A DNA stretch of 58,343 nt from Cohnella caldifontis (GCF_029360585.1 NZ_JAQZSJ010000026.1:1941-60283); one strand, 5' to 3'; shown: positions 34,829 to 43,462, numbered from the stretch's first letter. Numbers and translations are program-made. The notes: generated by a model from the sequence alone, not told the origin.

Positions 34829-35746
34829 CTATTCAATCTTACTCCTTAAACTTAGCGGATCAACATAAATTAATCCTTTTGTTTGGGCGGCTCTAATTTT
34901 TGTATCCAGCATTTCAAAGAAGGATATATTTCCGGAAAATACTACAGAAAGATCCCCACCATCAATCAATATCGTTTTAATAGATTTTCCGGCAATTAAG
35001 GCCCGTACTGCATCTCGAGAATAGCCGTTTACTGAAATGAATAAACCGCGACCATACATTTTTCCTTCGACTTTATATGCAAAATGATAAAGAGCATCGC
35101 TCGCTGTTAAACTATCGTGCCATTTTGCTTCTACTAGGTAATTTTCCCCATCAAACTTTAATGAGCCATCTAATTGTTCCCCATTAAGTTTAAACGGTTC
35201 CGAAAATGGCACATTCGAGAATTCGGATAGTTTCTTCATAAGAATCTCTAACTGATATCCCCTATTTTGATTTGAAGAAATTCCCCGGTATAGATTTATA
35301 AATTCTGTCTCCAAATCGACTAATGAAACTCTAGGAGCTGCGGCGGCTTTTCTTTCATCTGCCTGTTTTCTTAATTCTTTTGTTTTTGCATCGCGTATCT
35401 CTTGAACTTGTTTTAAATGATTTATACTGCGTCTAGCTTCAGCCTCATCTAGACGTTTAAGTTGTTTAAAATAATATGGGTCAAAATGATTCCAATTAAT
35501 AATAGAGGCAAGCATTGCCCTATACTGCCCAATTCCTTTATCATCGCGTGCATTTAATTGACCAAATACCTCATCTACAATAGCAGCTCGATTTATATTT
35601 TCTACACCTTTACTTAGGACCGTTTTTAAGTCGCGTTTTGTGCAGCCATTATTTCTAAAAAAGTCGACGATCTGCTCTTTTGGCCAAAAAATAGCCAAGA
35701 TACAAGTACGCATCGCATCTGTTATATCTTTCGGAAAGGTTTGCAT
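34829..35746 (-). CDS. PD-(D/E)xK (Mrr-like) restriction endonuclease
   Basis: 305 residues. The N-terminal 130 residues are helical (a coil segment is near 105-140). The C-terminal half contains the nuclease fold: QLDGSLKFDG then ENYLVEAKWHD, i.e. D...(E-A-K), near residues 190-210, the catalytic triplet of Mrr/archaeal Holliday-type restriction enzymes. No methylase or helicase partner is adjacent, so it is a solitary nuclease between Wadjet and Qat. A role in phage defence, possibly as a modification-dependent nuclease, is inference. AGAGTGAT precedes the ATG. Confidence 0.8.
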   Translation of the reverse strand: MQTFPKDITDAMRTCILAIFWPKEQIVDFFRNNGCTKRDLKTVLSKGVENINRAAIVDEVFGQLNARDDKGIGQYRAMLASIINWNHFDPYYFKQLKRLDEAEARRSINHLKQVQEIRDAKTKELRKQADERKAAAAPRVSLVDLETEFINLYRGISSNQNRGYQLEILMKKLSEFSNVPFSEPFKLNGEQLDGSLKFDGENYLVEAKWHDSLTASDALYHFAYKVEGKMYGRGLFISVNGYSRDAVRALIAGKSIKTILIDGGDLSVVFSGNISFFEMLDTKIRAAQTKGLIYVDPLSLRSKIE

Positions 35747-35955
35747 GTTATCACTCTACTTCGAAAAATATTCACAACACTTCCAATATTATCACAGAAA
35801 TATTTTCGATTGAAGTCTTAGGCATAAAGTCCAAAGAACCGAGATTGGAAATGGTGTACTACATTGAATTGGCAGGAAATTGGAGGAAATATGTCGAAAG
35901 TCTGAGATTAGAAGCTGAGTGTGTTCGATACTAATTTTTAGAGGTGCATTAATAT

Positions 35956-37920
35956 ATGTGGGCTGATAATGAGACATCGCAAGACTTGCTTGGTTTTAAA
36001 GTACATGCCGACTTGATTAGGTCGGTGGTTACAAACCCAAAACTGTTGCCTGTAACTTTAGGGGTCTTTGGAGACTGGGGTAGTGGAAAAACAAGTATCA
36101 TGAAAATGTTGGAGTACGACTTAGATCCCGAGAATTATCCATCGGGTTCGCCGGAAAAAGAAAAATATGAAAAAATAGCAGTTTTATATTTCAATGGTTG
36201 GCTCTTCGAAGGTTATGATGATGCCAAGTCAGCGCTTCTTAGCTCGATCCTATTACAACTCGGCGAACATAAAAGATTTGGTCCTAGAATTAAAGAAAAA
36301 GTTGCTGGGCTCTTAAAGTCTGTGAATTGGATGCGAGTGGCAAAATTCGGAGTAAAAGAAATCGGCCTCCCCGCATTAGCCGCATATATCACAGGGGGGG
36401 CAAGTATTGTACCGAGTTTAGTGGGTTCTGGTAAGAAAATATTGGGTTCAATACTGCCCCAAAAAGAAAGTGAAAAGGAAGCAGAAACAGAGGCGGAGGA
36501 ATCTAAATCCGAGTTTAATTGGGAGGAAATGATCAAGGAAGATCAGAGCGAAGCAAGCGCTATGGACGTAAGAACGTTCCGTCATGACTTCGAAAAGCTA
36601 CTTAAAGAAACAAATATTGAATCCTTGGTCGTATTAATCGATGATTTAGACAGATGTTCGAACGAACGCATCATAGAAAATTTAGAAGCGATTAAACTAT
36701 TTTTAAATGTTGAAAGAACTGCATTCGTAATAGGAGCTGATCCTCGGATAGTACGTCATGCAATTGAGGTTAGGTATGCGCAAATGAAATTCAAGGATGA
36801 GCGAGACCCAGTTGAGGCATCTGAGAGGCTTGTTACTGATTACTTGGAGAAATTGATACAAATTCCATATAGATTACCTAAGCTGTCACCAGCAGAAGTT
36901 GAAAGCTATATGGCCCTTTTGTTTTGTGCTAGGGACATAGAAGATGAAACCTTACTTGGAAAGGTACACAAGGCTTGCGAAGATCAGAGGTGTGCGAATC
37001 GTTATTCCGTATTTGGTTACGCTGCCGTGAAAGAAGCATTTGGCGAGAGAGAACTTCCAGCTACGCTAAGTGAGAGTTTGATTTTCAGTTCAAGCATTGC
37101 TCCGCTCATTACAGAAGGACTCAAGGGGAATCCAAGGCAAGTTAAGCGGTTTTTAAATGCCTATTTCCTGAGAAAGGAATTGGCAAAAGTTGCAGGGTTG
37201 CAAAATATACGGGATGACGTTCTGGTAAAATTGATGGTTCTTGAATACGGGCACTCTAAGCAATTTTTGGATTTATTTGAATGGCAGGCTAAACAAGAAG
37301 GTAGGTCTAGCGAATTAAAGCAGCTTGAAGCGGTTTTGGCTCCGCCTGATGGTAATATCGATAATGAAGAAGAGGCTAAAAAAATTGATTCTCAATGGGC
37401 TTCTTCTTTTATGCGTCGCTGGGTCGTGATGGAACCGCTCTTGAGTGAAATCGATCTAAGGGATTATTTCTGGGTAGCGAGAGATAAGCTGAGCTCAACG
37501 TTATCCGGGGTATCTATGATTCCACCATTTGTAAGAACCATACTTGACGACATACTTTCTGCTAATGCAGGAAGGATGGGGCGCGCAGTTGATTCCGCTT
37601 TGAAGTTAAACGCGGACGAGCGTATTCTACTGCTGGACCTGATTGAGAAGCATATTCAGCGTAATCCAGATCAAAAAGTTGGTTACGACGCATTAAGGGG
37701 ACTGATTGAAAAGGATGTTGTTGAAAGTATAGAATGTCTTGCTCGTGCATTATTTAATGTTCCTGCAGGAGCAATCCCTCCAGCAGTTGGTAGTGATTTG
37801 ACCGCCTTAAGTATAAGTGATCCAAAGCTGAAAGAACATTTTGAACCTGTAATGAGTCATTTGAGATCTACTGATACAAGAATAGGTCGAGCTTTAAGAC
37901 CAAGGGAAAGAAAGGGGTAA
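35956..37920 (+). CDS. qatA: QatA, KAP-family P-loop ATPase
   Basis: 654 residues. Walker A is GVFGDWGSGKTS near residue 40 and Walker B VVLIDDLDRCSNE near 225, the KAP NTPase pattern. A 30-residue hydrophobic stretch (about 135-165) may be a membrane hairpin. First gene of the Qat anti-phage operon, whose other members follow in order B, C and D. GAGGTG precedes the ATG by 9 bases. Its exact biochemical role in Qat is not known; KAP ATPases are often membrane linked. Confidence 0.92.
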   Translation: MWADNETSQDLLGFKVHADLIRSVVTNPKLLPVTLGVFGDWGSGKTSIMKMLEYDLDPENYPSGSPEKEKYEKIAVLYFNGWLFEGYDDAKSALLSSILLQLGEHKRFGPRIKEKVAGLLKSVNWMRVAKFGVKEIGLPALAAYITGGASIVPSLVGSGKKILGSILPQKESEKEAETEAEESKSEFNWEEMIKEDQSEASAMDVRTFRHDFEKLLKETNIESLVVLIDDLDRCSNERIIENLEAIKLFLNVERTAFVIGADPRIVRHAIEVRYAQMKFKDERDPVEASERLVTDYLEKLIQIPYRLPKLSPAEVESYMALLFCARDIEDETLLGKVHKACEDQRCANRYSVFGYAAVKEAFGERELPATLSESLIFSSSIAPLITEGLKGNPRQVKRFLNAYFLRKELAKVAGLQNIRDDVLVKLMVLEYGHSKQFLDLFEWQAKQEGRSSELKQLEAVLAPPDGNIDNEEEAKKIDSQWASSFMRRWVVMEPLLSEIDLRDYFWVARDKLSSTLSGVSMIPPFVRTILDDILSANAGRMGRAVDSALKLNADERILLLDLIEKHIQRNPDQKVGYDALRGLIEKDVVESIECLARALFNVPAGAIPPAVGSDLTALSISDPKLKEHFEPVMSHLRSTDTRIGRALRPRERKG

Positions 37921-37926
37921 CATTAA

Positions 37927-38652
37927 ATGGGCACATCTAAAGGCTATGATGCCCCTACAACCCCTCAATGGGGAGATTTGAAGGGGAAAGTCTCGAGGCT
38001 TGCTAAAGAAGGCCTCCCAGGCATTGATAACTCTAAGCAATTAGTGGGACAGTTTATTCGTGCTAATGGCGGTTCACAAGGTGTGGCAAGAAATGGAGGA
38101 ATGGGTGCTAAAAGCGCAGTGGCCGTCGCGAGGAACTTAGGTTCTTTCCTTTCGTTAGTTAACCGTGTTGGTCTCGACGACGCATTGAAACAAACAGGAC
38201 TAGTGCATCTGAGGGGAAAGCCATTATCGGATATTGTTCTATCTCTTATCGACTATTTCGGGGAAGATGCGAGCACTATTGATCAAGTAGATGCTAGAAA
38301 TGCCCTTTCCCAACTTATGGACGAAATGTTCGAGGAAGTCGAGGGGATTGATGGGATTGGTCAAGTATTAGAAGGATGCGCTCAGCCGGACAACCTTATA
38401 AAGTTGTTGGAAAGATTTTTTGGGTACTATGTGTATCAACAATTTTGTCGGTCGTTTTACGAAAGATTGGCTTCTAAAGTTGGAAACGCTCAAGCTGATG
38501 CCTTTCTCAATGATATATTGGATTATATCAAGTCCGAAATTACAGTCTTAGCCCTTGATAGAGACATTACACAAGTCGATTGGAACGGACATGAAGGCGA
38601 AGCAATTTGTGTTCAAGTGTTAGAAAAAACACTAGATGTATTCGGAGGTTAG
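37927..38652 (+). CDS. qatB: QatB
   Basis: 241 residues with a Gly-rich N-terminus (QFIRANGGSQGVARNGGMGA) and a helical C-terminus (QADAFLNDILDYIKSEIT). This pattern is that of QatB, a protein of unknown biochemistry that occurs only with QatA, C and D. It starts 6 bases after qatA and is followed by a 2-base gap to qatC, so the genes are translationally coupled. Confidence 0.9.
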   Translation: MGTSKGYDAPTTPQWGDLKGKVSRLAKEGLPGIDNSKQLVGQFIRANGGSQGVARNGGMGAKSAVAVARNLGSFLSLVNRVGLDDALKQTGLVHLRGKPLSDIVLSLIDYFGEDASTIDQVDARNALSQLMDEMFEEVEGIDGIGQVLEGCAQPDNLIKLLERFFGYYVYQQFCRSFYERLASKVGNAQADAFLNDILDYIKSEITVLALDRDITQVDWNGHEGEAICVQVLEKTLDVFGG

Positions 38653-38654
38653 CC

Positions 38655-39998
38655 GTGATAAACGTAACAGTAAGTGCGACGGAGAAAACCAGACTCGAAC
38701 TTGCGAAAGTATCCATTCATAATACCGAAACTGAAGAAATCTGTAATCTCGATGTTGATTTTAAAACAGTACATCAAAGATGCGGAATTCCAAACTTAAC
38801 AGTATTAGACTTCTTGTTTATAGCTTCTGTGTTCTATGCTACAGACAAATTTGTTGGAAGAAAAGCAACGGATGATAGATGGACTCGTGATATCAAGATT
38901 AAAATCCCGGTTTATGAGCTGACAAAGTGGCAAATGACAAAGGAAGATCTGGAAAAGTGCATGTCATTTTTAACCGGAGACGTTTGGGATATTGAGTTTT
39001 ATCTTAATACCTCTCCTTTACATAAACCAACTGAAAGAAGGCGTCCGCCAAGACGAGTTCTGCCACATGTGCAAGCAGACATGGTTTGTTTATTCTCTGG
39101 CGGATTAGATTCATTAGTTGGTGCTATTGACTGGCTGGAGAGTAACCCAGAGAAAAATATTTTGTTAGTAGGACATTATGATGGGCAGGTTAGCGGACCA
39201 AAGACAGATCAGAGCAATCTTATCGGCCTTTTAAAGCCTCAGTATACTAATAGAATCGATTCGTTACAAATTAGGGCCGGCCAGAATCCGTCAGGAAAGG
39301 AGACAACTTTCAGAAGCCGTTCCATTTTGTTTCTTGCCATAGGTATCTATGCGGCTGCGAGTATTGGTGAGGAGATTCCATTGATGATACCGGAGAATGG
39401 GACAATCGCATTAAATATACCACTTACACCATCTCGAAGAGGAACATGCAGCACTAGAACTGCTCATCCGAATTATTTACGAATGCTGGATAATATCCTC
39501 CAAAGTGTCGGGATATCTAATCCAATAATAAATCCTTTAGGTATGAAAACAAAAGGTGAGGCAATTAGCCAGTGTAAAAATCAACAGATTTTGCGAAATG
39601 CGATTCCTGATTCAGTGTCCTGTGGGAAAAGTGGGCACAAATCCAGCTGGCTTAGAAGAGATGCAAAAGGTTGTGGGAGATGCGTTCCATGTATTTTTAG
39701 AAGAGCATCATTGCATGTGATCAATGCAGATACTGAAAGTTATGGGATAGATATTTGTAGTAATGAAATTGATTTGAACGGGCGCAAAACTTCTGCCAAT
39801 GATTTTAGGGCTGTACTGGCTTTTCTTGGGCATAACTATAGTATTGAGGAAATAAAAAGGTTGTTGATTTCAAGTGGTGTGACTATCGACGAAGTTGATG
39901 AATATTCTGGCCTTGTTGATCGAGCAATGTACGAGGTGAAGAAACTAATAAATGACAAAGGAACAACAGAAATCAAACGATTGATTGGTCTTACTTAA
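38655..39998 (+). CDS. qatC: QatC, QueC-like nucleotide-modifying enzyme
   Basis: 447 residues. The adenine-nucleotide PP-loop CLFSGGLDSLVGA is near 145-157. Later, VSCGKSGHKSSW and CGRCVPCIFRR (Cys near 340-347) form the zinc-binding part, as in QueC (7-cyano-7-deazaguanine synthase). It is thought to be involved in Qat-specific modification of a base or small ligand. I chose the GTG at 38655 (GGAGG 6 bases upstream). The N-terminal 130 residues do not occur in plain QueC. Confidence 0.92.
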   Translation: MINVTVSATEKTRLELAKVSIHNTETEEICNLDVDFKTVHQRCGIPNLTVLDFLFIASVFYATDKFVGRKATDDRWTRDIKIKIPVYELTKWQMTKEDLEKCMSFLTGDVWDIEFYLNTSPLHKPTERRRPPRRVLPHVQADMVCLFSGGLDSLVGAIDWLESNPEKNILLVGHYDGQVSGPKTDQSNLIGLLKPQYTNRIDSLQIRAGQNPSGKETTFRSRSILFLAIGIYAAASIGEEIPLMIPENGTIALNIPLTPSRRGTCSTRTAHPNYLRMLDNILQSVGISNPIINPLGMKTKGEAISQCKNQQILRNAIPDSVSCGKSGHKSSWLRRDAKGCGRCVPCIFRRASLHVINADTESYGIDICSNEIDLNGRKTSANDFRAVLAFLGHNYSIEEIKRLLISSGVTIDEVDEYSGLVDRAMYEVKKLINDKGTTEIKRLIGLT

Positions 39999-40011
39999 GG
40001 ATGTGAAATAA

Positions 40012-40764
40012 TTGATCGACGCACATTGCCATATAGATTTGTACAGAAGTCCCTATATGGTGGCGAAAGAAATTGAAAGTGAAGGTATTCCCACTATCGC
40101 TGTTACAAATTTACCGAGCCACTTCGAGTTGGGGTTTGCCCACTTAAAGAAATTTAGGCATGTTCGGGTGGCGCTAGGCCTACACCCTCTTTACGTCAAA
40201 GAACACACACCTTCAGAATTGAAGAAATTTGTTGGTCTTGTGCACAAGACATCATACATTGGTGAGGTAGGTTTAGACTTCTCACGAGAAGGCATTGCTA
40301 CAAAAGCAAAACAAATCGATAGTTTTCGGCATGTGTTAACTCATATCAGTGAACGTCCGAGGTTTATTTCGCTGCATTCTAGAAGAGCCGAATCTACAGT
40401 GCTGGAAATGTTAGATGAATTCTCGATAAAGGGAGCAATCTTTCATTGGTACAGCGGCTCCTTATCTGTTCTTAAAGAAATTGTCGCAGCAGGTCACTAT
40501 TTCTCAGTTAATCCTGCAATGCTCCTTTCCACTAACGGATGTAAGATCATCGAAAAGATACCTCGAGATCGATTATTAACTGAAACGGATGGTCCATTTA
40601 TCAAAATTCGTGATAAGGTAATTACAACCCAAGATATCTCGCTTGTTCAGAAATATTTGTGTTCGGTCTGGAACTGTAGTTATGAAGATGTTGAACGTCA
40701 GATTAATAAAAATTTTAATCAAATTTTGCTCCCTATCAAAAATCATAAAAGAGGTAGTTATTAA
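40012..40764 (+). CDS. qatD: QatD, TatD-like metal-dependent hydrolase
   Basis: 250 residues of the TatD DNase family. The metal motifs are visible: DAHCHID (residues 3-9), GEVGLD near 84, SLHSRRAE near 120 and LLTETDGPF near 188. The TTG start has AAGGATGTGA upstream. TatD enzymes are 3'-exonucleases or deoxyribonucleases; in Qat it is the nuclease-like component, needed for defence in studied systems. A strong terminator follows. Confidence 0.92.
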   Translation: MIDAHCHIDLYRSPYMVAKEIESEGIPTIAVTNLPSHFELGFAHLKKFRHVRVALGLHPLYVKEHTPSELKKFVGLVHKTSYIGEVGLDFSREGIATKAKQIDSFRHVLTHISERPRFISLHSRRAESTVLEMLDEFSIKGAIFHWYSGSLSVLKEIVAAGHYFSVNPAMLLSTNGCKIIEKIPRDRLLTETDGPFIKIRDKVITTQDISLVQKYLCSVWNCSYEDVERQINKNFNQILLPIKNHKRGSY

Positions 40765-40794
40765 TTGAGATATGATTGAGAAAGAATTCCCTCA

Positions 40795-40839
40795 GGCGAA
40801 GAACTTTGAAAAAACTGGTACACAGTTCTTCGCCCTTTT
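40795..40839 (+). terminator. Terminator after the qat operon
   Basis: GGCGAAGAACT (40795-40805) pairs with AGTTCTTCGCC (40824-40834), followed by five T. Confidence 0.9.
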
Positions 40840-40926
40840 TAATTACGCCCCTTCTAAAGCAATTTGACAACATTCCTAACCTAGGAGTATGCTTTGATGC
40901 CAGTTTAGGAGTGTATTATCAATGGG

Positions 40927-41058
40927 ATGGGTAATCCCGTGAACCAAGTGAATATAAGCACTCGCCATTCCTCAAAGGGACTGGAATTTGAAACTATAGT
41001 AATATTAGGAATGAGGTTAGTATCAGAAGCCATCGCGCTTTTGGATTGCACTTCATGA
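40927..41058 (+). pseudogene. Remnant of a UvrD-family helicase (motif V region)
   Basis: The frame ending at the TGA 41056-41058 reads NISTRHSSKGLEFETIVILG, the helicase motif V of UvrD/RecB-type proteins. Only about 40 codons remain. It may be the trace of another defence gene (for example a Gabija GajB-like helicase). The remaining sequence from 41059 to 41332 holds no gene I can support. Confidence 0.65.
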
Positions 41059-41332
41059 TTGGTATACTCGACATATTAGCCAACACTGAATTTCAAATAG
41101 GGTGAAGCTGGGTCTTATATTATGACTGTAATTCAATTTCAGCGGGGACGACTGGTGATTGCATCACATGCTTTAAACAAGCATGTTTATCTGGGTTAGA
41201 CCTTGCCTTTATCGATTGTTACTACATATCAAAAGGAGCCCTTGGATGTCCTCCAGGAGCTATTTTTTATTGGCAGTAGTGAGTCGGTTTAAGTTACCTC
41301 TTTGGGATAATATTAGCGAAAGTGGTGAGGTT

Positions 41333-42166
41333 ATGACGTATGATAAAAGCAGTTTGGAACGATTAATAATGCAAATGTATCATGACACCATCCGAGTTAA
41401 ATCTAAATATCATGTATGGAAGCAAATTATTAATTCATCTAAAGAACGATATGACCTTATGAATAGAATATCTCCAGCATATTTTAATATGACTACATCA
41501 GCGTTATTCACTGATTTTGTTATTTCACTAACCAAACTATATGATAGTGATTCTAAAGCAGCTGGCAATCTTAGGAAATTAATAAGCGTTGCAGAAGGAA
41601 TTAGTTCGTCTGTTTATGAGGAACAAAATAATACAGGTATCTCGATAATAAATACATCAACTCTTGAAAGATATAAGAAACAGCTTGAGGAGCAAAAACC
41701 AATTTTAGATAATTTATTTAAATGGAGAGACAAGGTTTTTGCTCATTATGATAAGAAATATTATTTAGACCGCAAGCGAATCCATAGTGATGCGCAAGTT
41801 AGGTATGAGGAAATTGATAATCTCTTCGAATTACTTCATAGCATATTAAATGATTTTTCGTTAGCTCTTAGTGGCACAGCACTTTACCCAGAAGCTACTG
41901 ATGCTCTAGACATCGAGAGGTTATTCAATGTAATTGAAAAACACCCTAAGCTCTTGGAAGAAATGAAACAAATAATGGTTCAAGAAATAGAACGTAATTC
42001 CGTAACGAAAAAATATGAAGAAGATATAACGGAAGAGGAATACAATAGAGTGGCATTACTTGCGGCTGGGTATGAAATATCAAATGATCCAAATGAAGGG
42101 TTTAGTATAGAAGAATTAATGAAAATGATTAAAGAAAATCCCGGATTAGAGGATGGAGAAGATTAG
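41333..42166 (+). CDS. HEPN-domain (AbiU2-like) protein
   Basis: About 277 residues, helical. The motif WRDKVFAHYDKKY near residue 132 contains R-x4-H, the HEPN ribonuclease signature, with the pattern of AbiU2/HEPN proteins. The start is VTYDKSSLERLIMQMYHDTI-like (MTYDKSS). The second half is acidic (EEYNRVALLAAGYEISND). GGTGAGG precedes the ATG by a short spacer; the upstream in-frame ATG at 41183 is less likely. HEPN proteins are often RNA-cleaving abortive-infection toxins. It has no clear antitoxin nearby. Confidence 0.75.
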   Translation: MTYDKSSLERLIMQMYHDTIRVKSKYHVWKQIINSSKERYDLMNRISPAYFNMTTSALFTDFVISLTKLYDSDSKAAGNLRKLISVAEGISSSVYEEQNNTGISIINTSTLERYKKQLEEQKPILDNLFKWRDKVFAHYDKKYYLDRKRIHSDAQVRYEEIDNLFELLHSILNDFSLALSGTALYPEATDALDIERLFNVIEKHPKLLEEMKQIMVQEIERNSVTKKYEEDITEEEYNRVALLAAGYEISNDPNEGFSIEELMKMIKENPGLEDGED

Positions 42167-42245
42167 TTTAAGTTATGATTAAACCGTTTATAAGATTGGT
42201 AACACGAAAAGGTCTAAAAATATGCTATTCACGCCCAACTATGCA

Positions 42246-42411
42246 ATAACCAACTATAATGTAACAATAAGATACAAACTTTATTGTAATTACGAAGTTA
42301 GCAGTCTGTTCTTAGATACCAACAATAATGTAACTTGAAAATGTAGTCAAAGACCCAAAAATGCTTGATATCACTGTTTTTTTGAGGAACCAACTATAAT
42401 GTCACTGAACA
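42246..42411 (-). repeat. Distal transposon end with four dispersed TnsB-type sites
   Basis: On the minus strand, 18-bp sites matching the glmS-proximal pattern occur at 42386-42403, 42315-42332, 42271-42288 and 42246-42263, with gaps of 71, 44 and 25 bp. The spread layout is that of the left end of Tn7. The terminus is TGTTCAGTGACATT. Confidence 0.82.
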
Positions 42412-42416
42412 CCTAT
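42412..42416. repeat. Right copy of the 5-bp target duplication
   Basis: CCTAT, identical to 13402-13406. Confidence 0.75.
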
Positions 42417-42529
42417 CTGGTGATAAAAAGTGTGGAACCAGTAAAAAACCGTTGAGCTCCTAAAACTGTCCCGATGATGCTTTTAGATACTTTTTCAAAG
42501 TGCTACGAATGAAGATATTGTTCGATATC

Positions 42530-42563
42530 AGGGCCGTCCTACATAGGCTAGGACGGCCCTATT
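42530..42563 (+). terminator. Probable original glmS terminator (displaced by the element)
   Basis: AGGGCCGTCCT (42530-42540) pairs perfectly with AGGACGGCCCT (42550-42560), followed by ATTTCAATTT. The terminator lies 119 bases from the transposon border, where the glmS transcript would have ended before the insertion. Confidence 0.75.
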
Positions 42564-42584
42564 TCAATTTCAATCCATCCGATA

Positions 42585-42615
42585 TTGACCTGGAGTTGAC
42601 TCCAGCGTTTAGAAT
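42585..42615 (+). promoter_or_regulatory. MerR-type promoter with operator dyad
   Basis: TTGACC (42585-42590) and TAGAAT (42610-42615) are exactly 19 bp apart, and CTGGAGT-TG-ACTCCAG forms a dyad in the spacer. This is the geometry of promoters opened by MerR-family activators. Confidence 0.75.
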
Positions 42616-42649
42616 ACGGGTATACGGTGCAGGAGCAGGAGGCGTTCCC

Positions 42650-42740
42650 ATGTATTCGATCGGGCAGGCGGCTGAATTGACGGGTTTTAGCATCGATACG
42701 CTGAGGTATTACGAGAAGATCGGCTTGACGAAGCCGCCCG
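42650..42740 (+). pseudogene. Truncated MerR-family regulator
   Basis: The ATG at 42650 (GGAGG 7 bases upstream) encodes MYSIGQAAELTGFSIDTLRY and YEKIGLTKPPER, the MerR winged helix. After about 30 residues the frame turns into unrelated sequence, so the gene is 3'-truncated. The promoter before it keeps the MerR layout, so this was an autoregulated gene. Confidence 0.85.
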
Positions 42741-42753
42741 AGAGAAAGTCTTC

Positions 42754-42801
42754 AAACGGATCGAGTTCTCGATGCCCAGACGAGAACTTGATCCGTTTTT
42801 C
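42754..42801. terminator. Long hairpin, probably a bidirectional terminator
   Basis: AAACGGATC-G-AGTTCTCG pairs with CGAGAACT-T-GATCCGTTT (arms 42754-42771 and 42781-42798), a 17-bp stem with one mismatch, followed by a T run. Confidence 0.75.
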
Positions 42802-42928
42802 GTTATTCTTGAAAAAACGTCGTTTTTTCACAATACTCCCGATGGCGTCTTATGCTACGATCTGTCATAGAACCTCCACATCGATACACAAGTGAAACAT
42901 TGATTTGAAAAGAGAGGTGAGTCGCACG

Positions 42929-43462
42929 ATGGAAATCCCCGTCACGGTTCCGCGCGATGGAATCTGGCTCTGCCTTGCCCGCACATTGGAGGGAACGGCG
43001 CGCCGCAGTTCTTACGCCGGGCAAATCCTTGGCCCGCAGCAATTTAACGCCGCGCGAACGCGCTGGACGCTTGCCGATTTGACCTTTCTGCGTTCTGCGC
43101 TAGAGCTGCTTTACCATTCACAGGGTCAAATCCCTATGAGTACGCTTGCCGCCGAGTGCATGCTCTCTTTGCGCCAATTCGAACGACGATTTAAGCAGCT
43201 CATAGGCGTATCGCCCAAGGTGTTCGCACGCCTCCTCCGCTTCGAGGCGTTGCTGACCTCACTGATCCAAGGGCCGACCGTTTCTTTTACGGACGTCTCT
43301 TCCCATCTTGGCTATCATGATCAAGCCCATGTCATCCATGAATTCAAGAAATGGGCGGGCTGTACGCCATCGGCGTTTCTCGCGCGGGCGAAACAGAGGG
43401 AGAAACAAAGGCCGATCGTTCCCGACCCTCGATCTCAATATGCGCCCCTATATATCGTCTAA
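42929..43462 (+). CDS. Short AraC-family regulator (probably 5'-truncated)
   Basis: 177 residues. The C-terminal two-thirds is the AraC double helix-turn-helix (ECMLSLRQFERRFKQLIGVS near 85-105, DVSSHLGYHDQAHVIHEFKK near 130-150). The N-terminal ligand-binding domain usually gives such proteins about 270 residues; here only about 60 residues precede the HTH, so the gene is probably truncated. GAGAGGTGA precedes the ATG. It lies 23 bases before the VOC gene and is likely its regulator. Confidence 0.75.
   Translation: MEIPVTVPRDGIWLCLARTLEGTARRSSYAGQILGPQQFNAARTRWTLADLTFLRSALELLYHSQGQIPMSTLAAECMLSLRQFERRFKQLIGVSPKVFARLLRFEALLTSLIQGPTVSFTDVSSHLGYHDQAHVIHEFKKWAGCTPSAFLARAKQREKQRPIVPDPRSQYAPLYIV

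Larger units (their letters stand above)
13407..42411. mobile_element. Tn7-like transposon carrying a defence island (about 29 kb)
   Basis: The element starts with GTCTGGTGACATT (preceded by T) and ends with the inverse complement of TGTTCAGTGACATT. It carries tnsA, tnsB, tnsC and two tnsD/tniQ genes, repeated TnsB-type sites at both ends, and is flanked by a 5-bp direct repeat CCTAT. The tnsABC end faces glmS, as in Tn7. Base composition is clearly more AT-rich than the flanks. No TnsE and no Cas genes were found. One base at the left border (T13406) belongs to both the repeat and a TGT terminus, so the boundary is ambiguous by 1 bp. Confidence 0.93.

Noticed and set aside
41059..41332. 25-codon frame MTVIQFQRGRLVIASHALNK after the helicase relic
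   Set aside because: No ribosome site and no recognisable family; probably non-coding remains.
13381..42411. CRISPR-guided (CAST) transposition
   Set aside because: No Cas gene or repeat-spacer array was seen, and the presence of TnsA with two full-size TnsD proteins at attTn7 fits a classical protein-guided element.
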